Assembly: GCA_934376955.1 (NCBI GenBank)
Contig: CAKRPJ010000003.1
Span: 57,841-121,840, forward strand
Reading direction: 5' to 3'
Length of the DNA: 64,000 bases
Origin: CAKRPJ01 sp934376955
Lineage (GTDB): Bacteria; Bacillota; Clostridia; Lachnospirales; Lachnospiraceae
Each line of letters opens with the position of its first letter. The stretch's first letter is position 1. Positions 43,783 through 52,739 of this stretch are shown here, piece after piece. The notes under the pieces are model-generated. The model searched no databases. It had not been told where the DNA came from and saw nothing but the letters and a program-made list of their open reading frames with translations. Both the position numbers and the translations under genes were made by a program.

Positions 43783-45180
43783 ATGGCAATCGAATATCTT
43801 GGCTTAAGCTCTTTAAATGGCCCTCTGGCCGTCTTAGAGGGCGTTTCCGGGGCTTCCTACGATGAGATCGTGGAAATGACCGTCGACGGAAAAGAAAAGA
43901 AGCTGGGCCGTATTATAGAGGCCTATGAGGATAAGGCAGTTATCCAGGTATTTGAGAATACGGAAAACATGGCCTTAAGAAATACACATACACGCTTAAC
44001 GGGACATCCTATGGAGATCAGCGTTTCCGCAGATATGCTGGGACGCACCTTCGACGGACTGGGAAATCCGACAGACGGCTTAGGCCCGATCCGTGCGGAA
44101 AAGCAGCTGGATGTAAACGGAAAGCCTTTAAATCCGGTGGCCAGAGAATATCCGCGAAATTATATCCGGACCGGTATCTCCGCCATTGACGGGTTAATGA
44201 CCCTGATCCGCGGGCAAAAGCTCCCGATCTTCTCCGGAAACGGACTCCCCCATGACCGACTGGCTGCCCAGATCGTTATGCAGTCCTCTCTCGGCGATAA
44301 TACGGATGAAAAATTTGCTGTCGTTTTTGCCGCGATGGGCGTAAAATATGATGTAGCAGAATATTTTGAGCGTACCTTCCGTGAAAGCGGAGTTCTGGAT
44401 CATGTAGCCATGTTCATCAATCTGGCTAACGATCCTGTTGTCGAGCGTCTGATCACCCCGAAGGTTGCCCTGACCGTTGCAGAATATCTCGCCTTTGAAA
44501 AGGGCATGCATATTCTGGTCATCCTGACGGATATGACCTCTTATGCCGAGGCCATGCGTGAGGTCTCCTCCTCCAAGGGTGAGATCCCGTCCCGAAAGGG
44601 ATACCCCGGCTACCTCTACAGCGATCTTGCCTCTCTCTACGAGCGTGCCGGTATCGTTGCAGGCCGCAGCGGCTCCGTAACACAGATCCCGATCTTGACC
44701 ATGCCGAATGATGATATCACACATCCGATCCCCGACCTGACCGGATATATCACAGAAGGGCAGATCGTTCTGGATCGTGCATTAAACGGACAGTCCGTCT
44801 ACCCGCCTATCAGTGTACTTCCGTCCCTGTCCCGACTGATGAAGGATGGCATCGGCGAAGGCTACACAAGAGAAGACCATCAGGATGTGGCAAACCAGCT
44901 GTTCTCCTGCTATGCCCGGGTCGGAGATGCCCGCGCCCTCGCCTCTGTTATCGGTGAGGATGAGCTTTCCCCTCTGGATAAAAAATATCTGGAATTCGGT
45001 AAAGAGTTTGAACACCGCTTTATCGGACAGGATATCCACGATAACCGTACCATAACCGATACCTTAAATATCGGCTGGGAGCTTCTGGGACTTCTTCCGA
45101 GAGAAGAACTGGATCGTATCGACACGAAGATCCTGGACAAATACTACAAACCGTCCGTTCTGTCCGAAGATTCCCTGTAA
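43783..45180 (+). CDS. ntpB: V/A-type ATPase subunit B
   Basis: A 465-residue non-catalytic subunit. The P-loop is replaced by FSGNGLPHDRLAAQI (about residues 149-163), as expected for B. DMTSYAEAMREVSSSKGEIPSRKGYPGY (split here for length: DMTSYAEAMREV and RKGYPGYLY) and the C-terminal helical domain are well kept. It alternates with subunit A in the hexamer. AGGAGG-type site, 13 nt after subunit A. Confidence 0.97.
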   Translation: MAIEYLGLSSLNGPLAVLEGVSGASYDEIVEMTVDGKEKKLGRIIEAYEDKAVIQVFENTENMALRNTHTRLTGHPMEISVSADMLGRTFDGLGNPTDGLGPIRAEKQLDVNGKPLNPVAREYPRNYIRTGISAIDGLMTLIRGQKLPIFSGNGLPHDRLAAQIVMQSSLGDNTDEKFAVVFAAMGVKYDVAEYFERTFRESGVLDHVAMFINLANDPVVERLITPKVALTVAEYLAFEKGMHILVILTDMTSYAEAMREVSSSKGEIPSRKGYPGYLYSDLASLYERAGIVAGRSGSVTQIPILTMPNDDITHPIPDLTGYITEGQIVLDRALNGQSVYPPISVLPSLSRLMKDGIGEGYTREDHQDVANQLFSCYARVGDARALASVIGEDELSPLDKKYLEFGKEFEHRFIGQDIHDNRTITDTLNIGWELLGLLPREELDRIDTKILDKYYKPSVLSEDSL

Positions 45181-45204
45181 ACAGCGAAACGAGGAGGGAG
45201 CTTA

Positions 45205-45825
45205 ATGAATCCGAATACATTTCCCACCAAAGGCAATCTGATCCTGGCGAAAAATTCCCTGGCCCTGGCTACTCAGGGCTATGGGCTCATGGATAAGAAG
45301 CGTAACATTCTTCTCCGGGAGCTGACCAGCCTCATCGATCAGGCTAAAAGCATCCAGTCTGAGATCAATGAAACCTTCACCGATGCCTATCAGGCGCTTC
45401 AAAAGGCAAATATTGAGCTTGGGATCCGTTTTGTGGAGGAAATCGCCGACTCGATTCCCGAAGAACAGTCCATCCGCATCAAGGCGCGGAGTATCATGGG
45501 AACCGAGATCCCTCTTGTGGAATATGTTCCCGTCCAGAGAGAAAAGCCGCCGTATTCCTTCTACAGTACCAGCGATTCGCTGGATGAAGCCTGCCTTGCC
45601 TTTGAAAAAGTAAAAGAACTGACTGCCCGGCTCTCCATGGTGGAGACCTCCGCCTTCCGTCTGGCAGAGAGCATAAAAAAGACACAGAAGCGGGCCAATG
45701 CCCTGAAGAACATCACGATCCCCTCCTACCAGGCTCTCGTCACCGAGATCTCAAATGCTCTGGAAGAAAAGGACCGGGAGGAATTTACCAGATTGAAAGT
45801 TATCAAACGGAGTGCAGAAAAATGA
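45205..45825 (+). CDS. ntpD: V/A-type ATPase central stalk subunit D
   Basis: A 206-residue protein with long N- and C-terminal helices forming the rotor coiled coil: PTKGNLILAKNSLALATQGYGLMDKKR in pattern at the start (quoted in part) and RRANALKNI-like KRANALKNITIPSY near 165. It is the last ATPase gene and overlaps the following membrane-protein gene in ATGA. Confidence 0.95.
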   Translation: MNPNTFPTKGNLILAKNSLALATQGYGLMDKKRNILLRELTSLIDQAKSIQSEINETFTDAYQALQKANIELGIRFVEEIADSIPEEQSIRIKARSIMGTEIPLVEYVPVQREKPPYSFYSTSDSLDEACLAFEKVKELTARLSMVETSAFRLAESIKKTQKRANALKNITIPSYQALVTEISNALEEKDREEFTRLKVIKRSAEK

Positions 45826-46562
45826 GTAACCATCACCGGACTGCTGACCGCCTGACGATCCTTTTTTCGGGGATCCTGTGTGCCTTCTGCCTTATGGTCG
45901 TGTTTTTGATCACCTCCATCGAGGCAGTTACCTACTGGACCCCCGGATATTATGAAAAAGAATATACCCGCTATCAGGTTCTGGAGGACCTGCCGGATAT
46001 GACCATGGATGACCTTCTTTTCGTCACAGATGAAATGATGTCTTATTTGCGCGGAAAAAGAGATGACCTTCAGGTTATTATTACCACCATCGACGGGGAA
46101 AAACGGGAATTTTTCTCTGACCGCGAGATTGCACACATGACTGATGTCAAAAAGCTGTTTTCCGGCGGTCTGTGGCTTCGGCGCATCGGAATCCTTTTTC
46201 TTCTGCTTACTGCGGTGTGCCTGTTTTTCTGGCAGAAGCGCCACACTGACCGAAGGCATCTGCTGGCAAGACTTATGCCCTATTCCCTTTGCATGGGAAC
46301 AGGGATCTTTTTTACTGTCGCTTTGATCCTGACTGTGATCATATCCACAGACTTTACAAAATATTTTCTGGTTTTCCACCATATCCTCTTTGATAATACC
46401 CTGTGGATCCTGTATCCGGACGAGGATCTGATGATAAATATGCTTCCGGAACCCTTCTTTATCGACACCGCTCTCCGGATCGCTGCGATCTTCGGCGGAC
46501 TTGTCCTTATCTTTTTTTTCATCTGCTTCCTTCTCTGGAGGCGGAACATCAAAAAGGCCTGA
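45822..46562 (+). CDS. TIGR01906 (DUF1461) integral membrane protein
   Basis: A 246-residue protein with four membrane segments (about 10-35, 115-135, 150-175 and 215-238) and an extracytoplasmic loop after the first. The YLRGKRDDLQV and FSDREIAHMTDVK segments and the FHHILFDNTLWILYPDEDLMINMLP stretch (quoted in parts) are typical of TIGR01906. Function is unknown. Its start lies inside the stop of subunit D, so it is translated with the ATPase operon and may be a lipid or membrane factor needed with it; that link is inference. Confidence 0.85.
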   Translation: MSNHHRTADRLTILFSGILCAFCLMVVFLITSIEAVTYWTPGYYEKEYTRYQVLEDLPDMTMDDLLFVTDEMMSYLRGKRDDLQVIITTIDGEKREFFSDREIAHMTDVKKLFSGGLWLRRIGILFLLLTAVCLFFWQKRHTDRRHLLARLMPYSLCMGTGIFFTVALILTVIISTDFTKYFLVFHHILFDNTLWILYPDEDLMINMLPEPFFIDTALRIAAIFGGLVLIFFFICFLLWRRNIKKA

Positions 46563-46593
46563 CTCTCCCTGCGGCATATATTTTTTTGAATCA

Positions 46594-46622
46594 TTGACGT
46601 TTTTTCACTTTTTCGATATATT
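46594..46622 (+). promoter_or_regulatory. Promoter of the D,D-carboxypeptidase gene
   Basis: TTGACG at 46594-46599 and TATATT at 46617-46622 with a 17-nt spacer, 30 nt before the start codon. Confidence 0.7.
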
Positions 46623-46652
46623 TAATATTGGAAAAAACAAGATAGGATAATT

Positions 46653-48185
46653 ATGATGAAAAAAATATTAAGTTTTCTGCTCTGCCTGCTCCTCAGTTTA
46701 AACGTTCTGGCTTCCGGACAGGCACTTGCAGCCACAAAATGGTCCTCTGATGTAGCTGTCTCGGCCGACGGTGCGATCCTTATGGATTCCGGTTCCGGCG
46801 CGATCCTCTATGAAAAAAACTCCAGACAGTCCTACTACCCTGCCAGCATAACGAAAATACTGACCGCTCTGGTCATCATTGAAAACTGTGATCTCGATGA
46901 TACGGTAACCTTCTCAAGTGCTGCCGTCAACACCCTTGAGCCCGGTGCGTCTATTCTGGGCGCCCGCACCGGAGATCAGATGAGTGTGCGGGATTGTCTT
47001 TATGCCCTGCTCCTCCAGTCTGCAAATGAGGTAGCCAACGCCCTTGCGGAGCATTGCTCCGGAAGCATCGAAGCCTTCGCCGAATTAATGAACAGCAAAG
47101 CGGCTTCTCTTGGGTGCGTCAATTCAAATTTTGTAAATCCCAGCGGACTAAATGACCCTGATCACTACACCTGCGCGTATGACATGGCTCTGATCGCCCA
47201 GGCCTGCTTTGCAGACCCGGTTTTCGTTGAGATCGATTCCACGACCTGGCATGATGTCCCGGCCGGGCAGCTGAAGCAGTATCCGGAGGGATGGAGATAC
47301 TATGCCCACCACAGGATGTTGAAAAAGAATGATTCTGCCTATTATAGCGGCATCATCGGCGGAAAGACCGGATACACCTCTCTGGCGGGAAATACCCTCG
47401 TCACCTGCGCCCAGAGAGACGGAATGAAGCTGGTCACGGTTGTTTTAAACGGACATCAGACCCACTACTCCGATACGAAGGCCCTTCTGGACTTTGGCTT
47501 CCAAAATTTTAAATCTGTGGCTGTCGCGGATAATGACAGTACGTATCAAAAGATCGAGCAGGATCTCTCCATCAACGGGATCTTCCCGGGAGACACCCTC
47601 CGGCTCTCCGTCAACAAAAACAGTGTTGTCACACTCCCCGCCGAGGGAGATTTTTCCGATGTGACCTCCACTCTGGACTACGAGCTAACCGGTACTGCCC
47701 CCGATTCTGCGATCGCCTGTATTGAATACATGTATGGGGATAAAAAGATCGGACAGGCCTATTTGGAGGCCATAAGGGAGCCCGGCTACACTCTGCCTGA
47801 TGATCCGTCTGCCTCTACCGAGGAGACCTCTGCCTTTACCAAGGAAACCTCTGCGGCAGAAACAGATGCGCCCCTCCAGACAGAGGAAGCCGAAATCAAA
47901 AAAAGCTCTGACAACACCGTAAAACCAAAGCTTCTTCCCATTTTAAAGAAGGTACTGATCGCAGCCGCCGGACTGGGTGCGGTTGCCGCCCTTATCTTCG
48001 GGATCCTTGCTTTTCGGGAACACAGAGAACGAAATGAACGGATCCTGCGCCAGCAGCGCCGTGAAAACCGCTTAAAGAGATGGGGCTATTCTACCACAGA
48101 ATTTGACAAGATAATGGAAGATCATATCCGCTCCCGGTCGACTTATAAAAAGCCCGGCTTCCGGGATCGCTTCCGACGAAAATAG
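46653..48185 (+). CDS. S11 D-alanyl-D-alanine carboxypeptidase
   Basis: A 510-residue low-molecular-weight penicillin-binding protein that trims the last D-Ala from peptidoglycan stem peptides. It has a signal peptide (1-27), then S65-I-T-K68, S123-A-N125 and K238-T-G240, the three active-site motifs. A beta domain follows (about 285-380), then a Thr/Glu-rich linker and a membrane segment near 435-457, unusual in ending with a basic cytoplasmic tail of about 50 residues instead of an amphipathic anchor. Confidence 0.92.
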   Translation: MMKKILSFLLCLLLSLNVLASGQALAATKWSSDVAVSADGAILMDSGSGAILYEKNSRQSYYPASITKILTALVIIENCDLDDTVTFSSAAVNTLEPGASILGARTGDQMSVRDCLYALLLQSANEVANALAEHCSGSIEAFAELMNSKAASLGCVNSNFVNPSGLNDPDHYTCAYDMALIAQACFADPVFVEIDSTTWHDVPAGQLKQYPEGWRYYAHHRMLKKNDSAYYSGIIGGKTGYTSLAGNTLVTCAQRDGMKLVTVVLNGHQTHYSDTKALLDFGFQNFKSVAVADNDSTYQKIEQDLSINGIFPGDTLRLSVNKNSVVTLPAEGDFSDVTSTLDYELTGTAPDSAIACIEYMYGDKKIGQAYLEAIREPGYTLPDDPSASTEETSAFTKETSAAETDAPLQTEEAEIKKSSDNTVKPKLLPILKKVLIAAAGLGAVAALIFGILAFREHRERNERILRQQRRENRLKRWGYSTTEFDKIMEDHIRSRSTYKKPGFRDRFRRK

Positions 48186-48202
48186 TTTCGATAAAAAAAC
48201 AG

Positions 48203-48241
48203 TGAGGACACCGCAAAGGCTGATGATCTGCGGTGCCCTCA
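48203..48241. terminator. Shared terminator between convergent genes
   Basis: TGAGGACACCGCA (48203-48215) pairs with TGCGGTGCCCTCA (48229-48241). An A-run precedes the stem on the plus strand, giving a U-run for minus-strand transcripts. Confidence 0.8.
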
Positions 48242-48266
48242 TTCTTATATCCGATGAAGCGAAGTT

Positions 48267-49250
48267 CTACGCTTCTGTATTCTGTCTTACTCTTTTCTTC
48301 GCTTTTTCCCGCTCCGCACGGCGGAGCTTTGTATCCTCCTTCTTTCTGGCGATCAGCTCCGCTCCTTCGCTGTTCACGATCTTTTGTGTCTTGATTGCGA
48401 AGACAGAGCCGTCCTCGGAGCGCTTCATCCTGATCTTTCCCTTCACCGGTCCATGCTCCGGACAGGCTGCAAGGCAAAGATAAAACCGCTGCCCATACGA
48501 AAACCAGCGGATCTTCTTTCTCAGCATTCTCCGACATTTATAACAAACCATATCCGTGACCTGTTTGTCACTCATTGCGTCCTCTTTTGTTGCAAAGCCT
48601 CTGGAAACAAACTTGGAATAATCCGGAAATACAAGAGTAAATTCTTCTTCCCTGCACTGTGGGATCCGGTAATAATCCACGGAAACGTATTCCCCGACCT
48701 GATCCATATCAAGCCTCTGCAAGACCCCTCCTGTATACTCGGCATCCTCCAGCGCCCGATGGAACGGGACATTGGCTTCAAGACCGAAAAAATTCACTGC
48801 CACATCTAAGGATTCTCTTGTTTTTCCGTCGGAATAAAGGCGGCTGTATAATTTCTGCACATCATAAAACAGGAGCGGACTCGCAAACGGGATCTCTATT
48901 CCGTGATATACCATATTTCTCTGCAGCTCTGTCAGATCCATACTGCCCCATGTGCAGAAAATATAGTCGTCTCCGCACCATTCAAGAAAGCTCTCCATAA
49001 CCTGTTTAAACGGCTCGCCCCGGTGGATAAGCTCATCCATCGTTACATGCGTTACCTCAGAGATTGCAAAATGCATCTGGCGGTATACACAGGGACGGAT
49101 CAGACGGTGGAATTCCGACAGCTTTTCCATATTTTCATTTAATTTTACGGCTCCGATCTCAAATATCTCGAATGGAAGATGGTCAAGGGACGCTTCTTTC
49201 CCCGCGGAGCTCTGATTCCATTCCAGATCAAAAACAATATAACTTTTCAT
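48267..49250 (-). CDS. DEDDh 3'-5' exonuclease with C-terminal zinc ribbon
   Basis: A 327-residue protein. The exonuclease domain (1-about 185) has D8 and E10 (FDLEWN), D105 (WGSMDL), and H164 and D169 (FHRALEDAEYTGG), the full DEDDh set, closest in style to KapD/ERI-like exonucleases. The C-terminal part has CYKC and CLAACPEHG, a likely zinc ribbon, and a basic tail (RRAEREKAKKRVRQ) suited to nucleic-acid binding. Substrate (RNA or DNA) is unknown. It is convergent with the carboxypeptidase gene. Confidence 0.87.
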   Translation of the reverse strand: MKSYIVFDLEWNQSSAGKEASLDHLPFEIFEIGAVKLNENMEKLSEFHRLIRPCVYRQMHFAISEVTHVTMDELIHRGEPFKQVMESFLEWCGDDYIFCTWGSMDLTELQRNMVYHGIEIPFASPLLFYDVQKLYSRLYSDGKTRESLDVAVNFFGLEANVPFHRALEDAEYTGGVLQRLDMDQVGEYVSVDYYRIPQCREEEFTLVFPDYSKFVSRGFATKEDAMSDKQVTDMVCYKCRRMLRKKIRWFSYGQRFYLCLAACPEHGPVKGKIRMKRSEDGSVFAIKTQKIVNSEGAELIARKKEDTKLRRAEREKAKKRVRQNTEA

Positions 49251-49294
49251 AGTGAAACAAGTATAGCACAGTTTTCCCTGCTTGTAAATTTCAG

Positions 49295-49323
49295 TTGAGT
49301 TTCCGTTCCATCAATATTATACT
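49295..49323 (+). promoter_or_regulatory. Promoter of the VOC gene
   Basis: TTGAGT at 49295-49300 and TATACT at 49318-49323 with a 17-nt spacer, 38 nt before the start codon. Confidence 0.7.
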
Positions 49324-49361
49324 AAGTGATATAAAAAAAATTATATAAGGAGAGTATTTCC

Positions 49362-49760
49362 ATGAAACATATTACCGCGCTTGCACATATCGCACTGTTT
49401 ACGAAAGATCTGAATGCCTCTGTAAAATTTTATGAGAAGCTGGGCGGCTCCGTCTGCGGACATGCCGATGTTGAAAAACCCGCCGGAACCAACCACATCA
49501 CTCTGGTCGCACTTCCCGGATTTGTCCTTGAGATCATTGAACCCCATGACGGAAGCACTGTCACTTCTGAGGGCGGACTGTTCCCCCACATTGCGATCGA
49601 GGTCGATGATATCGACGCTGCCGTAGCTGAACTTAAAGAGGCCGGTATTACAAACTTTAGAAGCGAAGCTCCCATGACACTTCCCATCTTTGGCGGGATC
49701 CGGAACATTTTCTTCTTTGGCCCGAACGGAGAGCTGTTAGAGCTCCTTCAGAAGCTGTAA
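49362..49760 (+). CDS. VOC-family (glyoxalase/bleomycin resistance) protein
   Basis: A 132-residue protein with the paired beta-alpha-beta-beta-beta units of the vicinal oxygen chelate fold: ITALAHIALFTKDLNASVKFYEKLGG at the start (quoted in part) and FPHIAIEVDDIDAAVAELKEAG in the second half, then FFGPNGELLELLQ. Candidate metal ligands are His8, Glu56, His73 and Glu127. Reaction unknown. It shares a promoter with the following HD gene, 16 nt downstream. Confidence 0.87.
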   Translation: MKHITALAHIALFTKDLNASVKFYEKLGGSVCGHADVEKPAGTNHITLVALPGFVLEIIEPHDGSTVTSEGGLFPHIAIEVDDIDAAVAELKEAGITNFRSEAPMTLPIFGGIRNIFFFGPNGELLELLQKL

Positions 49761-49776
49761 AGGGCAAGGGCTACCG

Positions 49777-50226
49777 ATGAGATCCAATAAAAAAACGGGT
49801 AAACTCCTGCATGAAATACAGTCAGATACCCATGTTCAGAAAATGAAAAAATATGTTCAGCACGGACATGTTTCCACATTCGAGCATTGCAGAAATGTAG
49901 CACGCTTAAGCTATTATATCAATAAAAGATTTTCGCTTAATGCCGATCTAAAGGTGCTGCTGGTCGGCGCCATGCTCCACGACTTCTACCTCTATGACTG
50001 GCATAAAAAGGATGGCGGAAGGCACCGCCTGCACGGCTTCACCCATGCGGAAAGAGCGTGCAAAAACGCAAGAAAATACATAAATATCGATAAGAAAACC
50101 TCAGATGTGATCTACTGCCACATGTGGCCGTTAAACCTCCGGAGAGTTCCCGCTTCAAGGGAAGCCTGGATCGTCTGCATTGCAGACAAGCTTGTTTCCC
50201 TTCGGGAAACTCTCCTGAGGAAATAA
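49777..50226 (+). CDS. HD-domain phosphohydrolase-like protein
   Basis: A 149-residue single-domain HD protein with H37 (FEHCRN), the dyad H68-D69 (AMLHDF), H89 (FTHAERA) and D135 (IADKL), the usual metal-binding spacing. The N-terminus is basic. Likely a small cytosolic phosphohydrolase acting on a nucleotide; substrate unknown. It is the second gene after the VOC protein and is convergent with the acid-sugar operon. Confidence 0.85.
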   Translation: MRSNKKTGKLLHEIQSDTHVQKMKKYVQHGHVSTFEHCRNVARLSYYINKRFSLNADLKVLLVGAMLHDFYLYDWHKKDGGRHRLHGFTHAERACKNARKYINIDKKTSDVIYCHMWPLNLRRVPASREAWIVCIADKLVSLRETLLRK

Positions 50227-50241
50227 AGCTTCTTTTTTGCC

Positions 50242-51612
50242 TTACTTCAGCTCGAGTCCTTTTTTATATAACTGATAGGTTTCAAGTCCGGACAGATCTA
50301 CGTCATCCATAGTGACCGGATCTCCCTTTTTCACGTCATTTAAAAGGACAGAACCATTTAACAGATAGAAGGGAGCTGCATTTCCGACTGCTTTTCTCTC
50401 AAGAAGCTCCGGTGTCAATCCATCGATCTCATGGTGATGACCGTGAACCGTAAAGACTGTTCCCTTCTTAAGGTCTGTGTCGGCAACACCGGCAAGAACA
50501 GATACCTGTCGACACTCCGTATGCGTTCCGACTCCAAGGAAATCGCCGAGAATGATGGAGGCCGGAGTTTCCATTCCCATATAGTGGTATGGGTAATAAA
50601 TGCAGCAATACTTGTCATTTTTGCTCATTACATGCCCTTTTCCCTTTAAGATATCCCACATCTTCTCATTCTCGCATTTTACGATAATAAATTCGCCGCC
50701 GCAGAAGCTGGCTTCATCTTTTCCTCTCAGGTTATAGAATACATCTACAACACCTGTCTTATCAAGAATGCCCCCATCCTCCTTCGGAATGAAGATATTG
50801 GCAAGCTCACTGATCTTTGCGATGGGGTAGCTTAAGAACGGGGAGGTCGGAACGAGTCCGGTCACATTGGAAACAAGATTCATCTCGCAGAGATCAGCCG
50901 GAATGACATCCAGATATTTCTCCAGAAGCCTTCTTCTTTCCTCCAGTGTTTCCGTTCCCTTATAATACCAGCTGTCCATCATCTCAGGCAGCTTCTCCGG
51001 CTTGCAGTTTCCGTCCAGATACTGGAAATCGCCGCTTTCCCGATCCCACACGAAATCATATTCGCTGGATTTTCCCGCTGCAACGACCTCAAGTCCAAGA
51101 AGCTGTGCCCATGTATAAAGATCGATCAGATTTCTCGGCTGATCGCCGTTTACCAGTGCATACACTGCATTATTCTCAGCAGCGACCTGATTTAAAAGTG
51201 GGCCGCATACACTGTCTGTCTCCTTAGATACCATGTAAACGTTAATGCCCTTTTTCAGTGCGATCAAAGCGGCATCCGAGCTTACAGCAGTATTTCCGGT
51301 ACACTCAACAAGAGCGGTTATCCCACATTCTGCGACAAGACGGTAATCGCCGACAATGAGAATTGCATCCTCCGGGGCTGCATCGATCGCTTTTTTGTCA
51401 TCACAGACAACGATCTTATTCTCATCGTATCCGATCTCCTTTAATACGTCCCTGCATTCATCTGTATGTCTGGAGCAGATGACACGCAGCTCCATGTGTT
51501 TTACATGGGGGATCTGAGCTAATAAGGTGTAACCATATCCACGTGTCGCACCGATGATGCCGACTTTTGATACCTTTCCGGATTTGTCATTAATCAGGTT
51601 TGTATAATCCAT
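50242..51612 (-). CDS. COG4091-like NAD(P)-dependent oxidoreductase with SAF domain
   Basis: A 456-residue protein. The N-terminal Rossmann domain begins VGIIGATRGYGYTLL (about residue 17) and runs to about 170; the middle domain has the predicted homoserine dehydrogenase-like fold; a SAF domain lies at the C-terminus (about 370-440, GDFLGVGTHTECRQVSV ... GSVLLNDVKKGDPV in pattern). The family is annotated only as predicted homoserine dehydrogenase and has no settled reaction. Here it is the last gene of the sigma-54 operon with a zinc dehydrogenase and a GntP permease, so it probably acts on the same acid sugar or sugar alcohol. Confidence 0.8.
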   Translation of the reverse strand: MDYTNLINDKSGKVSKVGIIGATRGYGYTLLAQIPHVKHMELRVICSRHTDECRDVLKEIGYDENKIVVCDDKKAIDAAPEDAILIVGDYRLVAECGITALVECTGNTAVSSDAALIALKKGINVYMVSKETDSVCGPLLNQVAAENNAVYALVNGDQPRNLIDLYTWAQLLGLEVVAAGKSSEYDFVWDRESGDFQYLDGNCKPEKLPEMMDSWYYKGTETLEERRRLLEKYLDVIPADLCEMNLVSNVTGLVPTSPFLSYPIAKISELANIFIPKEDGGILDKTGVVDVFYNLRGKDEASFCGGEFIIVKCENEKMWDILKGKGHVMSKNDKYCCIYYPYHYMGMETPASIILGDFLGVGTHTECRQVSVLAGVADTDLKKGTVFTVHGHHHEIDGLTPELLERKAVGNAAPFYLLNGSVLLNDVKKGDPVTMDDVDLSGLETYQLYKKGLELK

Positions 51613-51658
51613 AATTTTTATTAATCTCCTCTAAAGCTGATTATTGTTGATGAATATT

Positions 51659-52648
51659 TTATGGACGGAATACGATCTTAATTGCCGCATCGTCCTTATC
51701 TGCAAGATCAAAGCCCGCCTTGATGTCTGCAAGCTTAAATTCATTTGTGATCAGCGGTTTGATCTTAACAGAACCCTGAATGACCGGGCGAAGTGTATCC
51801 GGTACCCACACGAAGCGTTCCTGCCATGTATGATGAACAAGACACGTATTTACGAACTCCAGTCCGTCATCATGCCAGCGGCTGATGTTTAACGTGATCG
51901 GGGTGGTCACCCAGCTGTAAAATACAAATTTACCGTTGTGGCGGATCATGGCGCTTGCCGCATTAAAGGATTCGGCTGAACCCGCTGCCTCAACAACAAC
52001 ATCGGCACCGCGTCCTCCGGTCAGGGCCTTGACCTTTGCCACCGGATCCTCCTCCTTTGAGTTGATGACAATATCCGCTCCGAGAGATTTTGCCAGATTT
52101 AATTTCCCCTCAAGAACATCAACAACAATAACCTGATATGCACCCTTTAATTTAGAGCACTGGGCAATGATCTGGCCTGCATATCCGGCTCCCATGATGA
52201 CAACGGTATCACCAAGCTGTACGCCTGTATGAAGTCCGGAGTACATCGCACATGCCGTCGGCTCACCAAGAGCTGCTATATCCATATCAAGACCTTCCGG
52301 AACCGGCTGAAGCTGGAAGTTTTTCGCCTTGAAGTAGTCGGCAAAGTTATTATTCCATCCGAAAGCGATAACCTTATCGCCGACCTTGTAATCACTGACA
52401 CGGCTTCCTACCGCAACGACCGTACCACCGCTCTCATGTCCGAGAAGGAATGGAAATTCCGGCGGCTGGCGAAACTCTGCCGTCTGCGGCGGCATGAAGC
52501 CACGATAGAAACTCTTGTCAGAGCCGCAGATACCCATCATGTGGTTCTTAACAATGATATCATCCTCTCCGCACTCTAATTCACGCTCGATCAGCTCGAT
52601 ATCGTATGCCTTATTTAAACGTGCTGCTCTGGTAACAAATTTTTCCAT
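51659..52648 (-). CDS. Zinc-dependent MDR alcohol/polyol dehydrogenase
   Basis: A 329-residue medium-chain dehydrogenase. Catalytic zinc ligands are C41 (GICGSDKSF), H71 and E72 (GHESGG), and E129 (GEPTACAMYSG). The NAD site is IMGAGYAGQ (about 151-159). The four-Cys structural-zinc loop of classic enzymes is absent. It probably oxidises a hydroxyl of the imported acid sugar or polyol. The start is uncertain: ATG at 52648 matches the family, and a TTG 6 nt further upstream has the better ribosome-binding-site spacing. It follows gntP by 92 nt and precedes the COG4091-like gene by 46 nt. Confidence 0.88.
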   Translation of the reverse strand: MEKFVTRAARLNKAYDIELIERELECGEDDIIVKNHMMGICGSDKSFYRGFMPPQTAEFRQPPEFPFLLGHESGGTVVAVGSRVSDYKVGDKVIAFGWNNNFADYFKAKNFQLQPVPEGLDMDIAALGEPTACAMYSGLHTGVQLGDTVVIMGAGYAGQIIAQCSKLKGAYQVIVVDVLEGKLNLAKSLGADIVINSKEEDPVAKVKALTGGRGADVVVEAAGSAESFNAASAMIRHNGKFVFYSWVTTPITLNISRWHDDGLEFVNTCLVHHTWQERFVWVPDTLRPVIQGSVKIKPLITNEFKLADIKAGFDLADKDDAAIKIVFRP

Positions 52649-52739
52649 GGTCAATACCATTCCTTTCCGATATTATTTTCTGATATTATTTGAAATCCTA
52701 TTTTTCAATATTATTTTTGATACTTCTTTCCGGTACTGC

